Source: Erinaceus europaeus (taxonomy: Eukaryota > Chordata > Mammalia > Eulipotyphla > Erinaceidae). Taken from it: 64,000 nucleotides of DNA. How positions within the stretch are numbered: position 1 is the stretch's first letter; each line of letters begins with the position of its first letter. The stretch covers positions 33,507,006 to 33,571,005 of the forward strand of contig NC_080176.1 in NCBI RefSeq assembly GCF_950295315.1, written 5' to 3'. Under the pieces are notes generated by a model. That model did no database searches. It had not been told where the DNA came from and saw only the letters and a program-made list of their open reading frames with translations. Positions 54,255 to 64,000 of this stretch are shown here, in pieces. The translations under genes were made by a program, and so were the position numbers.

Positions 54255-55160
54255 AATTACTATTATTCACTATGGTAAAAGGTAGCTTACATGCCTTACT
54301 ATACTCCTGCCCTGGGTTTGAGCCCAAGTAACACCTGGGATTATCGTGGCACCAGGAAGCTTCACTGCTATGGCACCTCTCCTGCCCCCTTCTCTCTATA
54401 TAAATCTGAAATAAAGTGGATGAAAATGTAAGCCTAAGAGAATTAAAACTGGGTTCTGACTTAAAAAAAAAAAAAAAAAGCCACAAATCTAGCAGCCAGG
54501 CAGTGGCACACCCAGTAAAGCACACATATATCAGGCAGGAGGACCAGGCTTCAAACCCTTGGCCCCCCCAACTCTCAGCAAGAAGCTTCAAGAACAACAG
54601 CTCTGTGCTGTACAAGTCTCTTTTTCTTTCTCTGTCTTTATAAGAAACAAAAAAGAAAATGACCAACAGGCATGGTGGAGCCACTGTACAGACCCTGATG
54701 CCTGAAGACAACCATGGTGGGGGAAAAAAATTCTACACCTTTGTCTGTTTCTTCATATGGTATATATGTTTCTTAAATGTTTCTAATATGGTAGTTCTGT
54801 ACATATCTCTACTCCCTACTTCAGCTTAAAAGGAAGACACTTCATTAACCTGATGGATAAGTAAGCACAGAATTTCTTTTTAAGTAAATGACCTGGGTTA
54901 AGAAACAACTCACTCAGCACAGTGCATACTTTCTCATGTATAAGAATCCAGGTTTAAGCCTTCTTTAGTATCACGTAAGAAATACTATGAAGAGAAGCTT
55001 CACAGACACTGGAGTAAGGCTGTAGTGTCCTTCCTCAACCTGTCTCTATCTGAAAAATTTCTGTAATAAAAAAAAAAAAAAGACCACTAGAAATGGTGGA
55101 GTCATGTCAGCACAAAGTCCCAGAGGCAATTGAAAAAAATAAAGATGAAATAAAAAAAAA
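54255..55160 (+). repeat. Three older SINE copies
   Basis: 54255-54425 ('GGGTTTGAGCCCAAGTAAC'), 54490-54720 ('GCAGCCAGGCAGTGGCAC') and 54895-55160 ('AATCCAGGTTTAAGCC', tail 'GACCACTAGAAATGGTGG'). Confidence 0.6.
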
Positions 55161-56244
55161 AATAAGTAAATGTAAGTGGCCCAGTACCCAATGGCACAGA
55201 TACTTGAATTGAAAGCCCTTTCTGTTCTAAATCTTCTACAAAAGGTAAGTTAATTATCAGTAGGCTTTCCCCTGACACACCAATCTGTCATCTATGACAC
55301 AATATTATATCACCTAAGGAAGAATTTTAAATTGTGATCAGATCACACAGTTCTCCAAAAGTTATAGAATACTCTCAAAATAGTACCTTACTTCTGCTTT
55401 GATTAACATAAAATATCTATTTTTCCAAATAACATACCTATATCAGATTTTTCATCTCTAGCGTTTAAACACGGCCTAGAACACAGAGAGCGCTCAAACA
55501 TGCTGCCTGAATACAGGAATAAAATACTAAAACAGAAATTTAATTAAAAAGAAACTATACTGTTATAATTAAAAATATGATCAGAGAATTACATTGTTCA
55601 AATGATAGCCATCTTGCTTTAAATAACAAAACAGACCGATCTTTTTCAAATTTACAAAACACCTTGTTCATTACAGAACACAACTGCTAAGAAGGAAGGA
55701 AGGCTGGAGGGAAAGAAGGTAGCAAGACAGGAAAGAAAAACAAAAGAGAAAATGAAAAATGATTCCTCGATTTTTTTTATTGCCACATAATATCAGGCAG
55801 CATTCTTTAACAGTCAAACTAAAATATTACCAGTTGATACTGGCAAAGTTTTCTTAAGTCCACATATGATTTGTCTCCTTATGTTGTTAAAGTTCTTGCC
55901 AAGAGTAGCCTTTTAAAATTAAGAGTGATTTCAAAGAAAAAAAAGTCTTTAACTTGATTAGAGATTTAAGTGCAGAAAGAACGGTTTCAGTCATTCCCAT
56001 TGCTTTGCCCTTCCTGAACACAGTACCATAGGAAGACAAACTTAACAGAAGGCACCTCAAAACCATTCTCTGATAAAATCATTCAGTCTCACAAAAATTA
56101 ACTGGCGAAATCATTTCAGGGATTTTCAAGTTAAAAAATTTCATGTTCATGTCAAAATAACAGGGAATGGGCAGAAAAAATAGGTGGAGGTACAGCTGAA
56201 AAAAGACTAGTTCTGAGTCTTCAAAAAATGCAAAAATTAGAGGT
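55161..56244. other. TYW1 intron, unique AT-rich DNA
   Basis: A short GGAA-rich patch near 55695-55740; otherwise nothing recognised. Confidence 0.5.
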
Positions 56245-56560
56245 GGGACCAGGCATGAAGTGGAAGGACCGGCGTAAGGATCCTGGTTCAAGCGCCTGGC
56301 TACCTACCTGCGGAGGGCGGGGGTGGGGTGGTGGTCACTTCACAAGAGGTGAAGCAGGTCTGCAGGTATCTATCTTTCTCTCCACCTCTCTGTATTCCCA
56401 GTCTCTCTAGATTTCTCTGTCCTCTCCAACAATAGTAACAATAACAAGGGCAAAATAAATAAAATAAAAGGAGAAAAAGACCTCCAGGAGCAGTGCATTC
56501 ATAGTGCAGGCACTGAGCCCCAGCGATAACCCTAGAGGTAAAAAGAAAAAAAAATCGCCC
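56245..56560 (+). repeat. tRNA-derived SINE
   Basis: Internal head deletion (A-box part missing), then 'AGGACCGGCGTAAGGATCC' and the full tail 'GATAACCCTAGAGGTAAAA'. Confidence 0.85.
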
Positions 56561-57050
56561 TGAACACATTGGCAGGTGATATACATATTGATACCTATAT
56601 AAACAGTGCTTTGTCCAGTGGGTTACTTCCCCTTTAGGTTGGGCAAAATGGAGCTCAAAAGGCTTATAACTTCTAGTTATAAATTAATGCCCGGAAGTAT
56701 AATAAAGAGATAATAGTTAATAATATACTTACTACAAATGATTTAGAGAATAATTCTTAAAGGTATAATCCCAAATGTTAACTACATTTATTGGTATATG
56801 GCATTATATTAGCTCAGGTGTATAACACAATGATTCAGCATTTGTATACATTATGAAAATATTGCCTCAATATCTCAAAAGTAAATAAATAACCCCAACC
56901 ACCATAAGCTAGTAATTTTGAAGATGGGTGATGAAGGGTGAATACATGGGTGTTCATAAGATCTGCCTCCATACTTATATGAATGTTTACATTTTCATTA
57001 AAATATACACTCTGTAAGAGCAAAAGCTTAGTTTTTTTTACTGTTACTAG

Positions 57051-57557
57051 TGTCCCACATTAAGCCAGCCCCCCTGCTCCATCCTGCATTGCTGATATTA
57101 TGGCCTATTTACATAATCATTGTTTTGCCTGAAAGATCCCCACCCATTCATCTATCTTCTTTCTACCTCAAGACCTGCCCCGCCTGCAGGGTAACATTAA
57201 TCCGACCAGCTAAAACCATCGCAACAGTTGCTAAGGAAGCTTCCACCTTCCCAGCATGCCTTTTGCCTTTCTCTACCCCCTTTCCTAGCCATTTCTGTTT
57301 CCGACTTGCCTCTTCCGGTTTTATCCTATAAAAGCCAATTCTGTTTCTGGTTTCTCTCTCTTCCGCATCCCGACCTAGAGGAGGGCAGGCATGCAGGGGG
57401 AGGTGGATGCTGGCCACTGTGGTTTTTGACTCCATGTGGCCTAACCCACTGCACTCATGCCCGACTCTGGGGCTCCTGCATGGATAAAGATTTGTATTGC
57501 CACTGCCACGAGCTTGGTTCCTGGATCACCTCTCCCGCCTGCGATGCTAGCCTGGCA
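57051..57557 (+). repeat. Solo LTR of the ERV-1 family
   Basis: TG...CA, 507 bp, flanked by ACTAG on both sides (57046-57050 and 57558-57562). It shares with the ERV-1 LTRs the blocks 'CAACAGTTGCTAAGGA', 'CCAGCATGCCTTTTGCC' and 'CATGTGGCCTAACCCACTG'. Contains TATAAAAG at about 57327 and a poly(A)-like 'GGATAAAGATTTG'. It formed by recombination between two LTRs. Confidence 0.9.
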
Positions 57558-57696
57558 ACTAGACCACCAGGGTATAGATTAATATTTCCAAATGAATAAA
57601 TAAGATACTTGGTCTGACCTGTGAATTTTAACTATGCTAGAGTCAACAAAGCATCATGGGAAATGTGACCCATGACTTTGGTCAGCAGGGCCCTAC

Positions 57697-57807
57697 CTTT
57701 ACTTCAATGAAGTCAGGGCTCCCCAGAGACACCAGCTCAGCATAGGCCTGCAGTTCATCCACATTCCAGGCTTTCACGAGGGTCAATCTGTAGACAGTAC
57801 GTTGTTG
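57697..57807 (-). CDS. TYW1: TYW1, third-last coding exon
   Basis: TYW1 is the radical-SAM tRNA 4-demethylwyosine synthase. It condenses pyruvate with N1-methylguanosine-37 of tRNA-Phe, the second step of wybutosine synthesis. This 111-bp exon encodes 37 residues beginning QQRTVYRLTLVKAWNVDELQ and ending PDFIEVK, which I recognise as the region after the radical-SAM core. On the minus strand it is preceded by the acceptor 'TTCATTTTAG' and followed by the donor 'AAAG|GTAGGG', and both ends are in phase 0. The Fe-S cluster cysteines are encoded upstream and are not in this window. The reading continues in frame into the exon at 32205-32372, so an active gene is likely. The downstream intron is 25.3 kb and packed with ERVs. 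Confidence 0.95.
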
Positions 57808-58208
57808 CTAAAATGAAGGAAAAGCCAATTTTGTTTTGAGCTTAGTGCAAGTTACATATCCAAGATATACATAAATAAAAGATTCTCAAGCTTCTTTAAT
57901 CTATAGAGAACATAGGTAAGGCAAAATTTAGCATAAATTTTATAACCTAAAGTTATATTTTACAGAAAGATGAAAAACAATGTAGTAAGATTCCAATATT
58001 AACCTTATGAGGGCACAAATACTGACTCACCCTAACTCACCTCTAACAAGATTTCTTGACAAATACCCAGTGAATTTGTCAGGAATAGTAAGTTGACAAA
58101 ATAGTTTGACTACTGATAAGTAAAATACTCTAAAGCTTTCAGGTACCAATCACTTGATGCCAGAGTAGAATGCTCGTAACTAAACTTTCATGAGATTTAA
58201 TAAGGTGG
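57808..58208. other. TYW1 intron upstream of exon 57697-57807
   Basis: Unique intron. No earlier TYW1 exon found between here and 64000. Confidence 0.5.
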
Positions 58209-58605
58209 TGGGGGGGAACAGGTGGTAGCACACCTGGTTAAGTGAACACATTACAGCATGCAAGGACTTTTAGTGGGTAAGTTTCATGAGTGGTGAAGCA
58301 GGGCTGCAGGTATCTCTCTGTCTCTCTCCCTCTTTATCTCTTCCTCCCTCTATTTCTCTGTCTCTATCCAATAATAAATAAAAATATTTTTTTAAAAAGA
58401 CTACACAGCTGTAATAGATTGGTATATAACAGTGACTGCGCATATTTAAAGTTTACTTTAAATTTTATTTATTCACTCATGTATTCATGAGAGAAAGAAA
58501 AGTCCAGAGCACCACTCTGGCACAAGTGATGCTAGTTATCAAAGTCAGAATTTCATACTTGAGAGTCCTCCAACATTTTACCCATACCATCACCTCCAGG
58601 AGCAC
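58209..58605. repeat. Second-subfamily SINE and an old antisense SINE
   Basis: Plus copy 58209-58405 ('GGTGGTAGCACACCTGGTTA'). Minus old-type copy 58450-58605 ('CACCACTCTGGCACAAGTG'). Confidence 0.75.
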
Positions 58606-58689
58606 AGGTTTAGAACTCTGACTTAGTTTTTAACTTTAGTTTTAAACTGGCCTAGTCACCCAGTATACAATATACAGTACAAATATACA

Positions 58690-59315
58690 CAGCACATTAA
58701 AGCTATGGAACACAGAGAAAGCAGTGCTTGAAGGAAATTATTAGCTATAAACACCAATGTTGAATAACAAAAATCTGAAATCAAAATTAGATCTCAAGAA
58801 TCTAAAGTGAATTAAACCAAAAATAACTAATTATAAGAATAGAAAGGTAAAAAGAAACAGATGAGAGAGCCAATGGAGGAGAAACCAAAGTTGGTTCTAT
58901 AAAAACATCAATGAAATTGACAAACCTTTAGCTATAGACTAAGAAAGATATAAACAACTAAAATAGAAATGAAAATGAAGAAGCGAAGCAGTGGCACATC
59001 CAGTTAAGCACACATAGTATGAAACACAAGGACCCACATGCAAGGATCCAGGTTTGAGTCCCACCTACAGGGGAAAGCTTCATAAGCCGCAAAGCAGTTC
59101 TGCAGGAATCTATCTACCTTTCTCTCTCCCTCTCTATCTCCCCCTCTTCTCCTTCTGTCCTATCCAATAAAATAGGGGAGAAAATGGCCACCAGGAGCAG
59201 TGGATTCATAGTGCCTACACCAAGCACTGGTTATAATCCGGAAAGAAAAAAGGAAGGAAGGGAAAGAGGAAAGGAGGGAGGGAAAGGGAAAGGAAATGAA
59301 GACAACACTGGCTTT

Positions 59316-59353
<38 letters not shown>

Positions 59354-59720
59354 TTAGAATACTATAAATAATTATATGCCAACACATTTTCTAACCTAAA
59401 TTAAATGGAGGCATTCCTAGAAATACGTAAATTATAAAAAAAATGACTCAGAGGTATGAAAAATCTGAACATATAATTTTAAAAAGTTCCAACAAAGAAA
59501 AGTCTGGGAACAGATGGCTCTACTACTGAATTCTGCCAAAAATCTCAAGAACAATATTTTTACACTGAAATAGAGAGAGTAAGAGGGAGAGAGAGGGAGA
59601 CATCTCTTAACTCCTCTAAGGTTTACATTATTTTCAAATTAAATGAAAGATATCACAAGAAAATAATCAAATACTATAAAACTGAATTCAGTAAGAGCAT
59701 ATTAAAATATTATATACCAT
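58690..59720 (+). mobile_element. L1 ORF2 remnant interrupted by a SINE
   Basis: 58690-58975 ('GAAATTGACAAACCTTTAGC') and 59360-59720 ('GAACAGATGGCTCTACTACTG') are consecutive L1 ORF2 pieces, separated by a SINE and microsatellites (58978-59357). Confidence 0.75.
58978..59357 (+). repeat. SINE followed by microsatellites
   Basis: SINE 58978-59250, then (GGAA)n-like (about 59250-59300) and (AC)n(AT)n (about 59317-59355). It splits an L1. Confidence 0.8.
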
Positions 59721-59794
59721 AAAGGCCAGAGAAACAGCTCAGTGGTAGAGAACACCAATGTTTAATCCATGAGGTGCCAGATATACCTGTTTCG

Positions 59795-60130
59795 TTTTGT
59801 ATCCTTTTTATTGGAGGGCTAATGGTTTACAGTACAGTACAGTGTACACATGGGTACAAACTCTCATCTCTAAGTAGAAGTTCTCTGCAGAACACTCTCA
59901 CCCACAATGTAGGTTCTTCTCTATCATCATGCAAAAGGACCCCAAGGTTCACTTCTCCCCCTCACGATCCCTCCTTCCCCAGAGTACTTTACTTTGGTAG
60001 AATACACCACACCCAGCCCAAATGTTACTTTGTGTTTTCACTCTCTGTCCTGAGGTCCCAAGATAGATCCCCACAGTTATATGCTAGAGCTGAGTAGTGT
60101 TCTGCTCAATCTGTCTCCCATGGGGCTGTA
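59795..60130 (-). mobile_element. L1 3' UTR-like repeat, antisense
   Basis: Resembles the antisense 3' UTR block at 31262-31435 and also 705-930 ('CAGAACACTCTCACCC', 'GGTTCTTCTCTATCATCATG'). Confidence 0.5.
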
Positions 60131-60149
60131 AACGAATATTATATACCAG

Positions 60150-60285
60150 GCGAGGGAGACAGCATAATGGTTATGCAAACAAACTCCCATACCAGAGGCT
60201 TGAAGGTCCCAGTTCAGTCCCTTGCACCACTATAAGCCAGAGTTGAGCCAGTGCTTTGGTAAAAAATAAATATATATTTTTTCCA
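60150..60285 (+). repeat. Old SINE ('GGGAGACAGCATAATGG' type)
   Basis: 'GAGACAGCATAATGGTTATG' and 'CACTATAAGCCAGAGTTGAG'. A separate tRNA-related family. Confidence 0.65.
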
Positions 60286-60599
60286 CAAGAATATTATATA
60301 CCATAATGAAGTAGGATTTTCCAAGTATAAAGTTCACATAATATAGTGAGAATAGTCCATTTATATGAAATATATAGAATAGGGCTAACCATGGAAACAG
60401 AAATCAGATTAATGTTCAGGAACTAAGTAGAGAAGTGCTGGTTGTACAAAACTGTACTAAATGAATGCCATTCACACCAAAATGATTAAACATGTTATCT
60501 GAATCTAACCTCAGTACAAAATTTTATAATTCTGTAAAAATTCAAACTACCTATTTTGTAGAAACCAGCAAGCTGTTTCTAGAGATACCTACAGAAATG

Positions 60600-61289
60600 A
60601 ACATGGATCAAATGAGCCAAAGTAAGAGGAAAACAATAAATCTGGGACTCAGATGTCTGGAGTCTAAACATAATCAAGCTCGTACAGTACTGGCAAAATA
60701 ACACGTAGATCAATGAAATAATATTAAAAGTTCAGAAGCAAAGTCACCCATATGTGGACATTAACAAATGCTGCTGAAATAAATGAACATGTACACACAA
60801 ATGGGATCTCTACCTCATACTGTATACAAAAATTAACTCAAAACTAATCAAAGACCTATATGCAAGAAGTAAACAATAAAATTTTTGGAAGAAAACATAT
60901 GGATAATCTTTGTGACTGTGAAATAGACCACTAGGTAAGATGACAAAAGCAAAAACAACACATGGAAAAGAAAACTAAATTGAATTTCATCAAAATGAAA
61001 AACTTTTGTGTTTTAATTTGGTAGTTTAAAACAACTGTAATCAAAACAGAACTGTATATACATAAAAATAGACACACAGATAAGTGAAACACAACAGAGA
61101 GGCTAAAAATAACCACATACATATAAACAGTCAATAATTTACAAGAAAACCAATAAGATAAATCAGTAATCTCTCAAGTATGGGATGCTCCCACTCATAC
61201 ACAGAAGTTGAGAAAAAGAACAGAAAGGGAAATGCAAAGCAGAACTTGACTGAGTTTGGAGCATTGCACCAAAGTACAAATGGGGTGTG

Positions 61290-61337
<48 letters not shown>

Positions 61338-61400
61338 GGTATGCTTTCAGTTCCACTCTAGGGGGAGGTGGGAGGGACACAGACCCTGGGTGTGGGAATG
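60600..61400 (+). mobile_element. L1 ORF2 C-terminal remnant and 3' piece
   Basis: 'GTACTGGCAAAATAACACG', 'TTAACTCAAAACTAATCAAAG', 'ATTTCATCAAAATGAAAAAC' match L1 ORF2. 61180-61280 repeats the 3' block seen at 2840-2920. The (GT)n run at 61285-61335 follows. Confidence 0.75.
61285..61335 (+). repeat. (GT)n microsatellite
   Basis: About 25 GT units with one CG interruption. Confidence 0.97.
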
Positions 61401-61739
61401 GTGCTAATACATAATCCTATTAACTTATGGTCTTATAAATCACTAATAAATATGAGAAGGGGAAACAGATTGAATGTCTTGAGCTTTTTAATGCATAGTT
61501 CTGAGTATATATTCCTTCAGTCTAAGCACTTAAGGTTTCAAAATAATAAACTGACTGAATTTCGACACTGGACTCAAATTGTTAATGCATTTAAATATTT
61601 TTCTTTTTTTTGTTTAATATTAAATCACCTATAATCCTAGACCAGAAGCAACTGGTTTTGTCAGTTTATAAGATAAAGTTATTTGTAAATAGCATTAAAT
61701 GAGAAAAAACAAAACAAAACATGGTATGGTCTTGTACAG

Positions 61740-63175
61740 AATCTCTGGGGCTTTGATTTTCCTTCATGCTTCTGTAGATCCATACCACTTCGCTGATATC
61801 AACCAAATCAAGGCAACCAGTGCCACCTTGACATGTTTCACTTCTGTGTCCAGAGACTCGAGGCCTAGGATCTCAATCCTCCAGTTCCAATACTTGGGTG
61901 AGACCTTTCCTAGCTCATATGTCTCCTTAATTCCATTTCGGATGGCGCACTTCCTGGAAGAGTTATAGAACCTAGATATACCTGAAAGCACAAGAGATAG
62001 GGAAACGTGCAAATCTATCCATAAGTTAGGGGGGAAATATACCTTAAAGTAAAAGTGTGCAATAGTCTACAGTATTCAGTAAATACAGCAAGCAAGTAGA
62101 AAGATCTAAAAAGGACAACATGAATAGTTAATCGAATAGTTTCTACTTAGACCTAGACATCCTCCTCACCTACTTCCTATTTCACTTCCCTCAATCACTC
62201 AAGCCTAGCCCTGTCAGATAAAGTAAGGACTACAAAAGCTGGATAAGGGCAAGAGACCGGCATCTCCATCAAGAACAACATCATAAACCTTCTTGTGGGC
62301 CTCTACAGGACCTTGCCCTCAATGTGTTACAACAGTGATTGAAACTGCCCCACTCTCTGAAGGGAGGCTGGGTCAACATACTCTGCCACTGGAGGAAAAC
62401 TGGTCCTGAAATGAGTGCAGCCCAGAATACTCCTAGCTATGACCATGGAATGCAAGTTAAAACCAGCAAGGATACAGGGGTTGTACAGACTCCTGTGCTA
62501 AGTATTGGATAGACATGGTCCCTAGGTCAGAGATCGCTGGGGTCTACAGTTAATGGTATGTAGATACTATTCCCAAATAGGGCGCTACTCTCTGCCCTGA
62601 TCCAGCTTTCTAGTCCTAGTCTCAATTCTGACACCATTTTCCCAGACAATATTTTCAGTCCACCTGCAAGTTAGCTGTCAGGCTCAGGCAATTATTAGTA
62701 AAGTCATGGAATATACTTAAAATAGACTTCCTAGCTTCTTCCAACATGAAGATCCCAAATCTCATCTGCTCTATTCTTACCTTTAGGTTCCTGCTTATTA
62801 AACAATTTGTTCTGCTTTTTATCTTAATACACCTCAGCCACTAAATTGCAGATGCTACCATGATACCAACCTGACTTCCCTGGGAAGACACCACCACTAG
62901 TGTGTCCTGGAACCCAACCTCCCAGAGCCCTACCCAACTAGGAAAAGAGACAGGTTGGGAGTATGGATCACCCTGCCAATACCCACATCCAGTGGAGAAG
63001 CAATTACAGAAGCCAGACGGTCCTTCCACATTCTGCACATAAAGGTCTTTGGTCCATACTCCTAGAGGGTAACCTTCCAATAGAAGGGATGGGATATGGA
63101 ACTCTGGTAGTGGGAACTGTACCCCTCTTATCCCTCAATCTTGTCAATTATTATTAAATAACTAATATGAAAATT
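61740..63175 (+). repeat. Unit R, longest copy
   Basis: Unit R is my label for a high-copy repeat in this window. Its signature is '...TTTTCAGCCACC...CAGATGCTACCATGATGCC', then 'GGGAGTATGGATC', 'GAAGCAATTACAGAAGCCAGA', 'GGTCCATACTCC', and a 3' end 'TACCCCTCTTATCC...AATAAA'. Copies share the A-rich 3' end and vary at the 5' end, as LINEs do. This copy spans at least 1.0 kb (62160-63175) and perhaps 1.4 kb. It may be the 3' UTR of a hedgehog L1 lineage. A minus-strand ORF of 82 codons (61764-62012) overlaps its left part. Confidence 0.7.
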
Positions 63176-63181
63176 TTAAAA

Positions 63182-63395
63182 AGGGGGGCCAGGTGGTGGC
63201 ACACCTGGTTGAGTACATGTGTTACAATGTGCAAGGACCCAGGTTCAAGCCTCCAGTCCCACCTGCAAGGGTAATACTTTGTAAGTGGTGAAACAGTGTT
63301 CAGGTATCTCTCTGTCTCTCTCCCTTTCTATCACCCCCTTCCCTCTCAACTTCTGTCTCTATCCAATAAATAAATAAATAAAGATAATTAAAGGA
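63182..63395 (+). repeat. SINE, second subfamily
   Basis: 'GGGGCCAGGTGGTGGCACAC' to 'CCAATAAATAAATAAATAAA'. It follows a unit R tail. Confidence 0.88.
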
Positions 63396-63729
63396 AACAT
63401 GCTGGAAAAACAGGATAAACACAACTGGACCCCTATTTCATAAAATTCCCATCCCATCCATATACAAATAGTAATATGGGTTAAGATCTAAATATAAAGA
63501 ATGAAAAAAAAATCCTAGACATAAGGAAAAAGCTCTTTTATATTAATCTTATCTTAGATATGACAACAAAAACACAACAGTGATCCTACACCTAACTAAA
63601 AAAGTTTCTGCACAACAAAAGAATCGATCATTAAAATGAAAAGACAGCCATATGACATGAAAGAGAGTATAATGGGTTCATATTCAAAATTTATAAATAA
63701 CTCACCACATACCTCATATAAAAGTCTGT

Positions 63730-64000
63730 GGGGGCTAGGTGGTAGTGCACTGGGTTAAGTGCACATAGTGCAAAGCGCAAGAATCCCAGTTTGAGCCCCT
63801 GACTCCCCACCTGCAGGAGCATCACTTCATAGGCGGTGAAGCAGGTCTGCAGGTATCTGTCTTAATCTTCTTTGTCTCCCCTCCTGTCTCAATTTCTCTC
63901 TGTCCTATCCAACAACAATAGTAATAACAGCAACAACAATAATGGGAAAAATGGCCTCCAGGAGCAGTGGATTTGCAGTGCAGGCACCAAGCCCCAGGGA
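63730..64000 (+). repeat. tRNA-derived SINE, running off the window
   Basis: 'GGGGGCTAGGTGGTAGTGCAC' start; at the window end the tail 'AGGCACCAAGCCCCAGGGA' is reached. Confidence 0.88.

Noticed and set aside
61180..61407. ORFs through the (GT)n run on both strands
   Set aside because: Cys-Val and Thr-His runs translated from a dinucleotide repeat.

Overview
This is eutherian nuclear DNA with very few genes and a heavy load of repeats. The commonest repeat is a tRNA-derived SINE. It has a Pol III-type head, the block 'CTCCCCACCTGCAGGGG', a CT-rich body, a '(CAA)n..GGGCAACAAAAGGGAA' stretch and, in long copies, a 'CAGGAGCAGTGGATTCA' tail. From memory this is the SINE type of hedgehogs (Erinaceidae, ERI-type), so I read the window as hedgehog. 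No database was available to confirm this.

The only cellular gene I can support is TYW1, on the minus strand. It makes the tricyclic wyosine base at position 37 of tRNA-Phe. The last three coding exons lie at 57697-57807, 32205-32372 and 29058-29279 (stop codon included), with correct splice signals and an open frame of 166 codons. The 25.3 kb intron between the first two holds most of the retroviral sequence. Upstream exons are not visible up to 64000. From 1 to about 28.7 kb is DNA beyond the 3' end of TYW1.

Layout. 1-13.4 kb: L1 fragments, SINEs, one piece of an unusual non-L1 LINE (11325-12579) and unassigned DNA. 13.7-16.7 kb: a triple nest. An abundant repeat that I call unit R carries a SINE, and the SINE carries a very young, internally deleted class II-like endogenous retrovirus (ERV-3, 14121-16534; two LTR differences in 428 bp, perfect 6-bp target duplication). 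16.7-28 kb: unit R copies, L1, a putative antisense LTR and a 780-bp mini-element made of an L1-like 5' end joined to a unit R 3' end. 28.7-39.2 kb: the 3' end of TYW1 and its last two introns, with scattered SINEs and L1. 39.8-53.3 kb: a stack of three insertions. ERV-1 (outer) carries ERV-2 (41480-50106) in its gag, and ERV-2 carries a 2.4-kb non-L1 LINE (43953-46359) in its integrase region. 53.3-64 kb: unit R, SINEs, a solo LTR (57051-57557), L1 fragments and a TYW1 exon.

The most notable item is the non-L1, non-LTR retrotransposon. It has a Jockey/CR1-superfamily-type reverse transcriptase, is present twice at roughly 97-98% identity by eye, and one copy is inserted inside an ERV. A young LINE of this kind is unexpected in a placental mammal and makes horizontal transfer worth testing. 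Second are paired RNA-hairpin sequences kept in two ERVs of one family, which may be an RNA-export or packaging element. None of the ERVs looks able to produce virus: reverse transcriptase is missing and the frames are broken.
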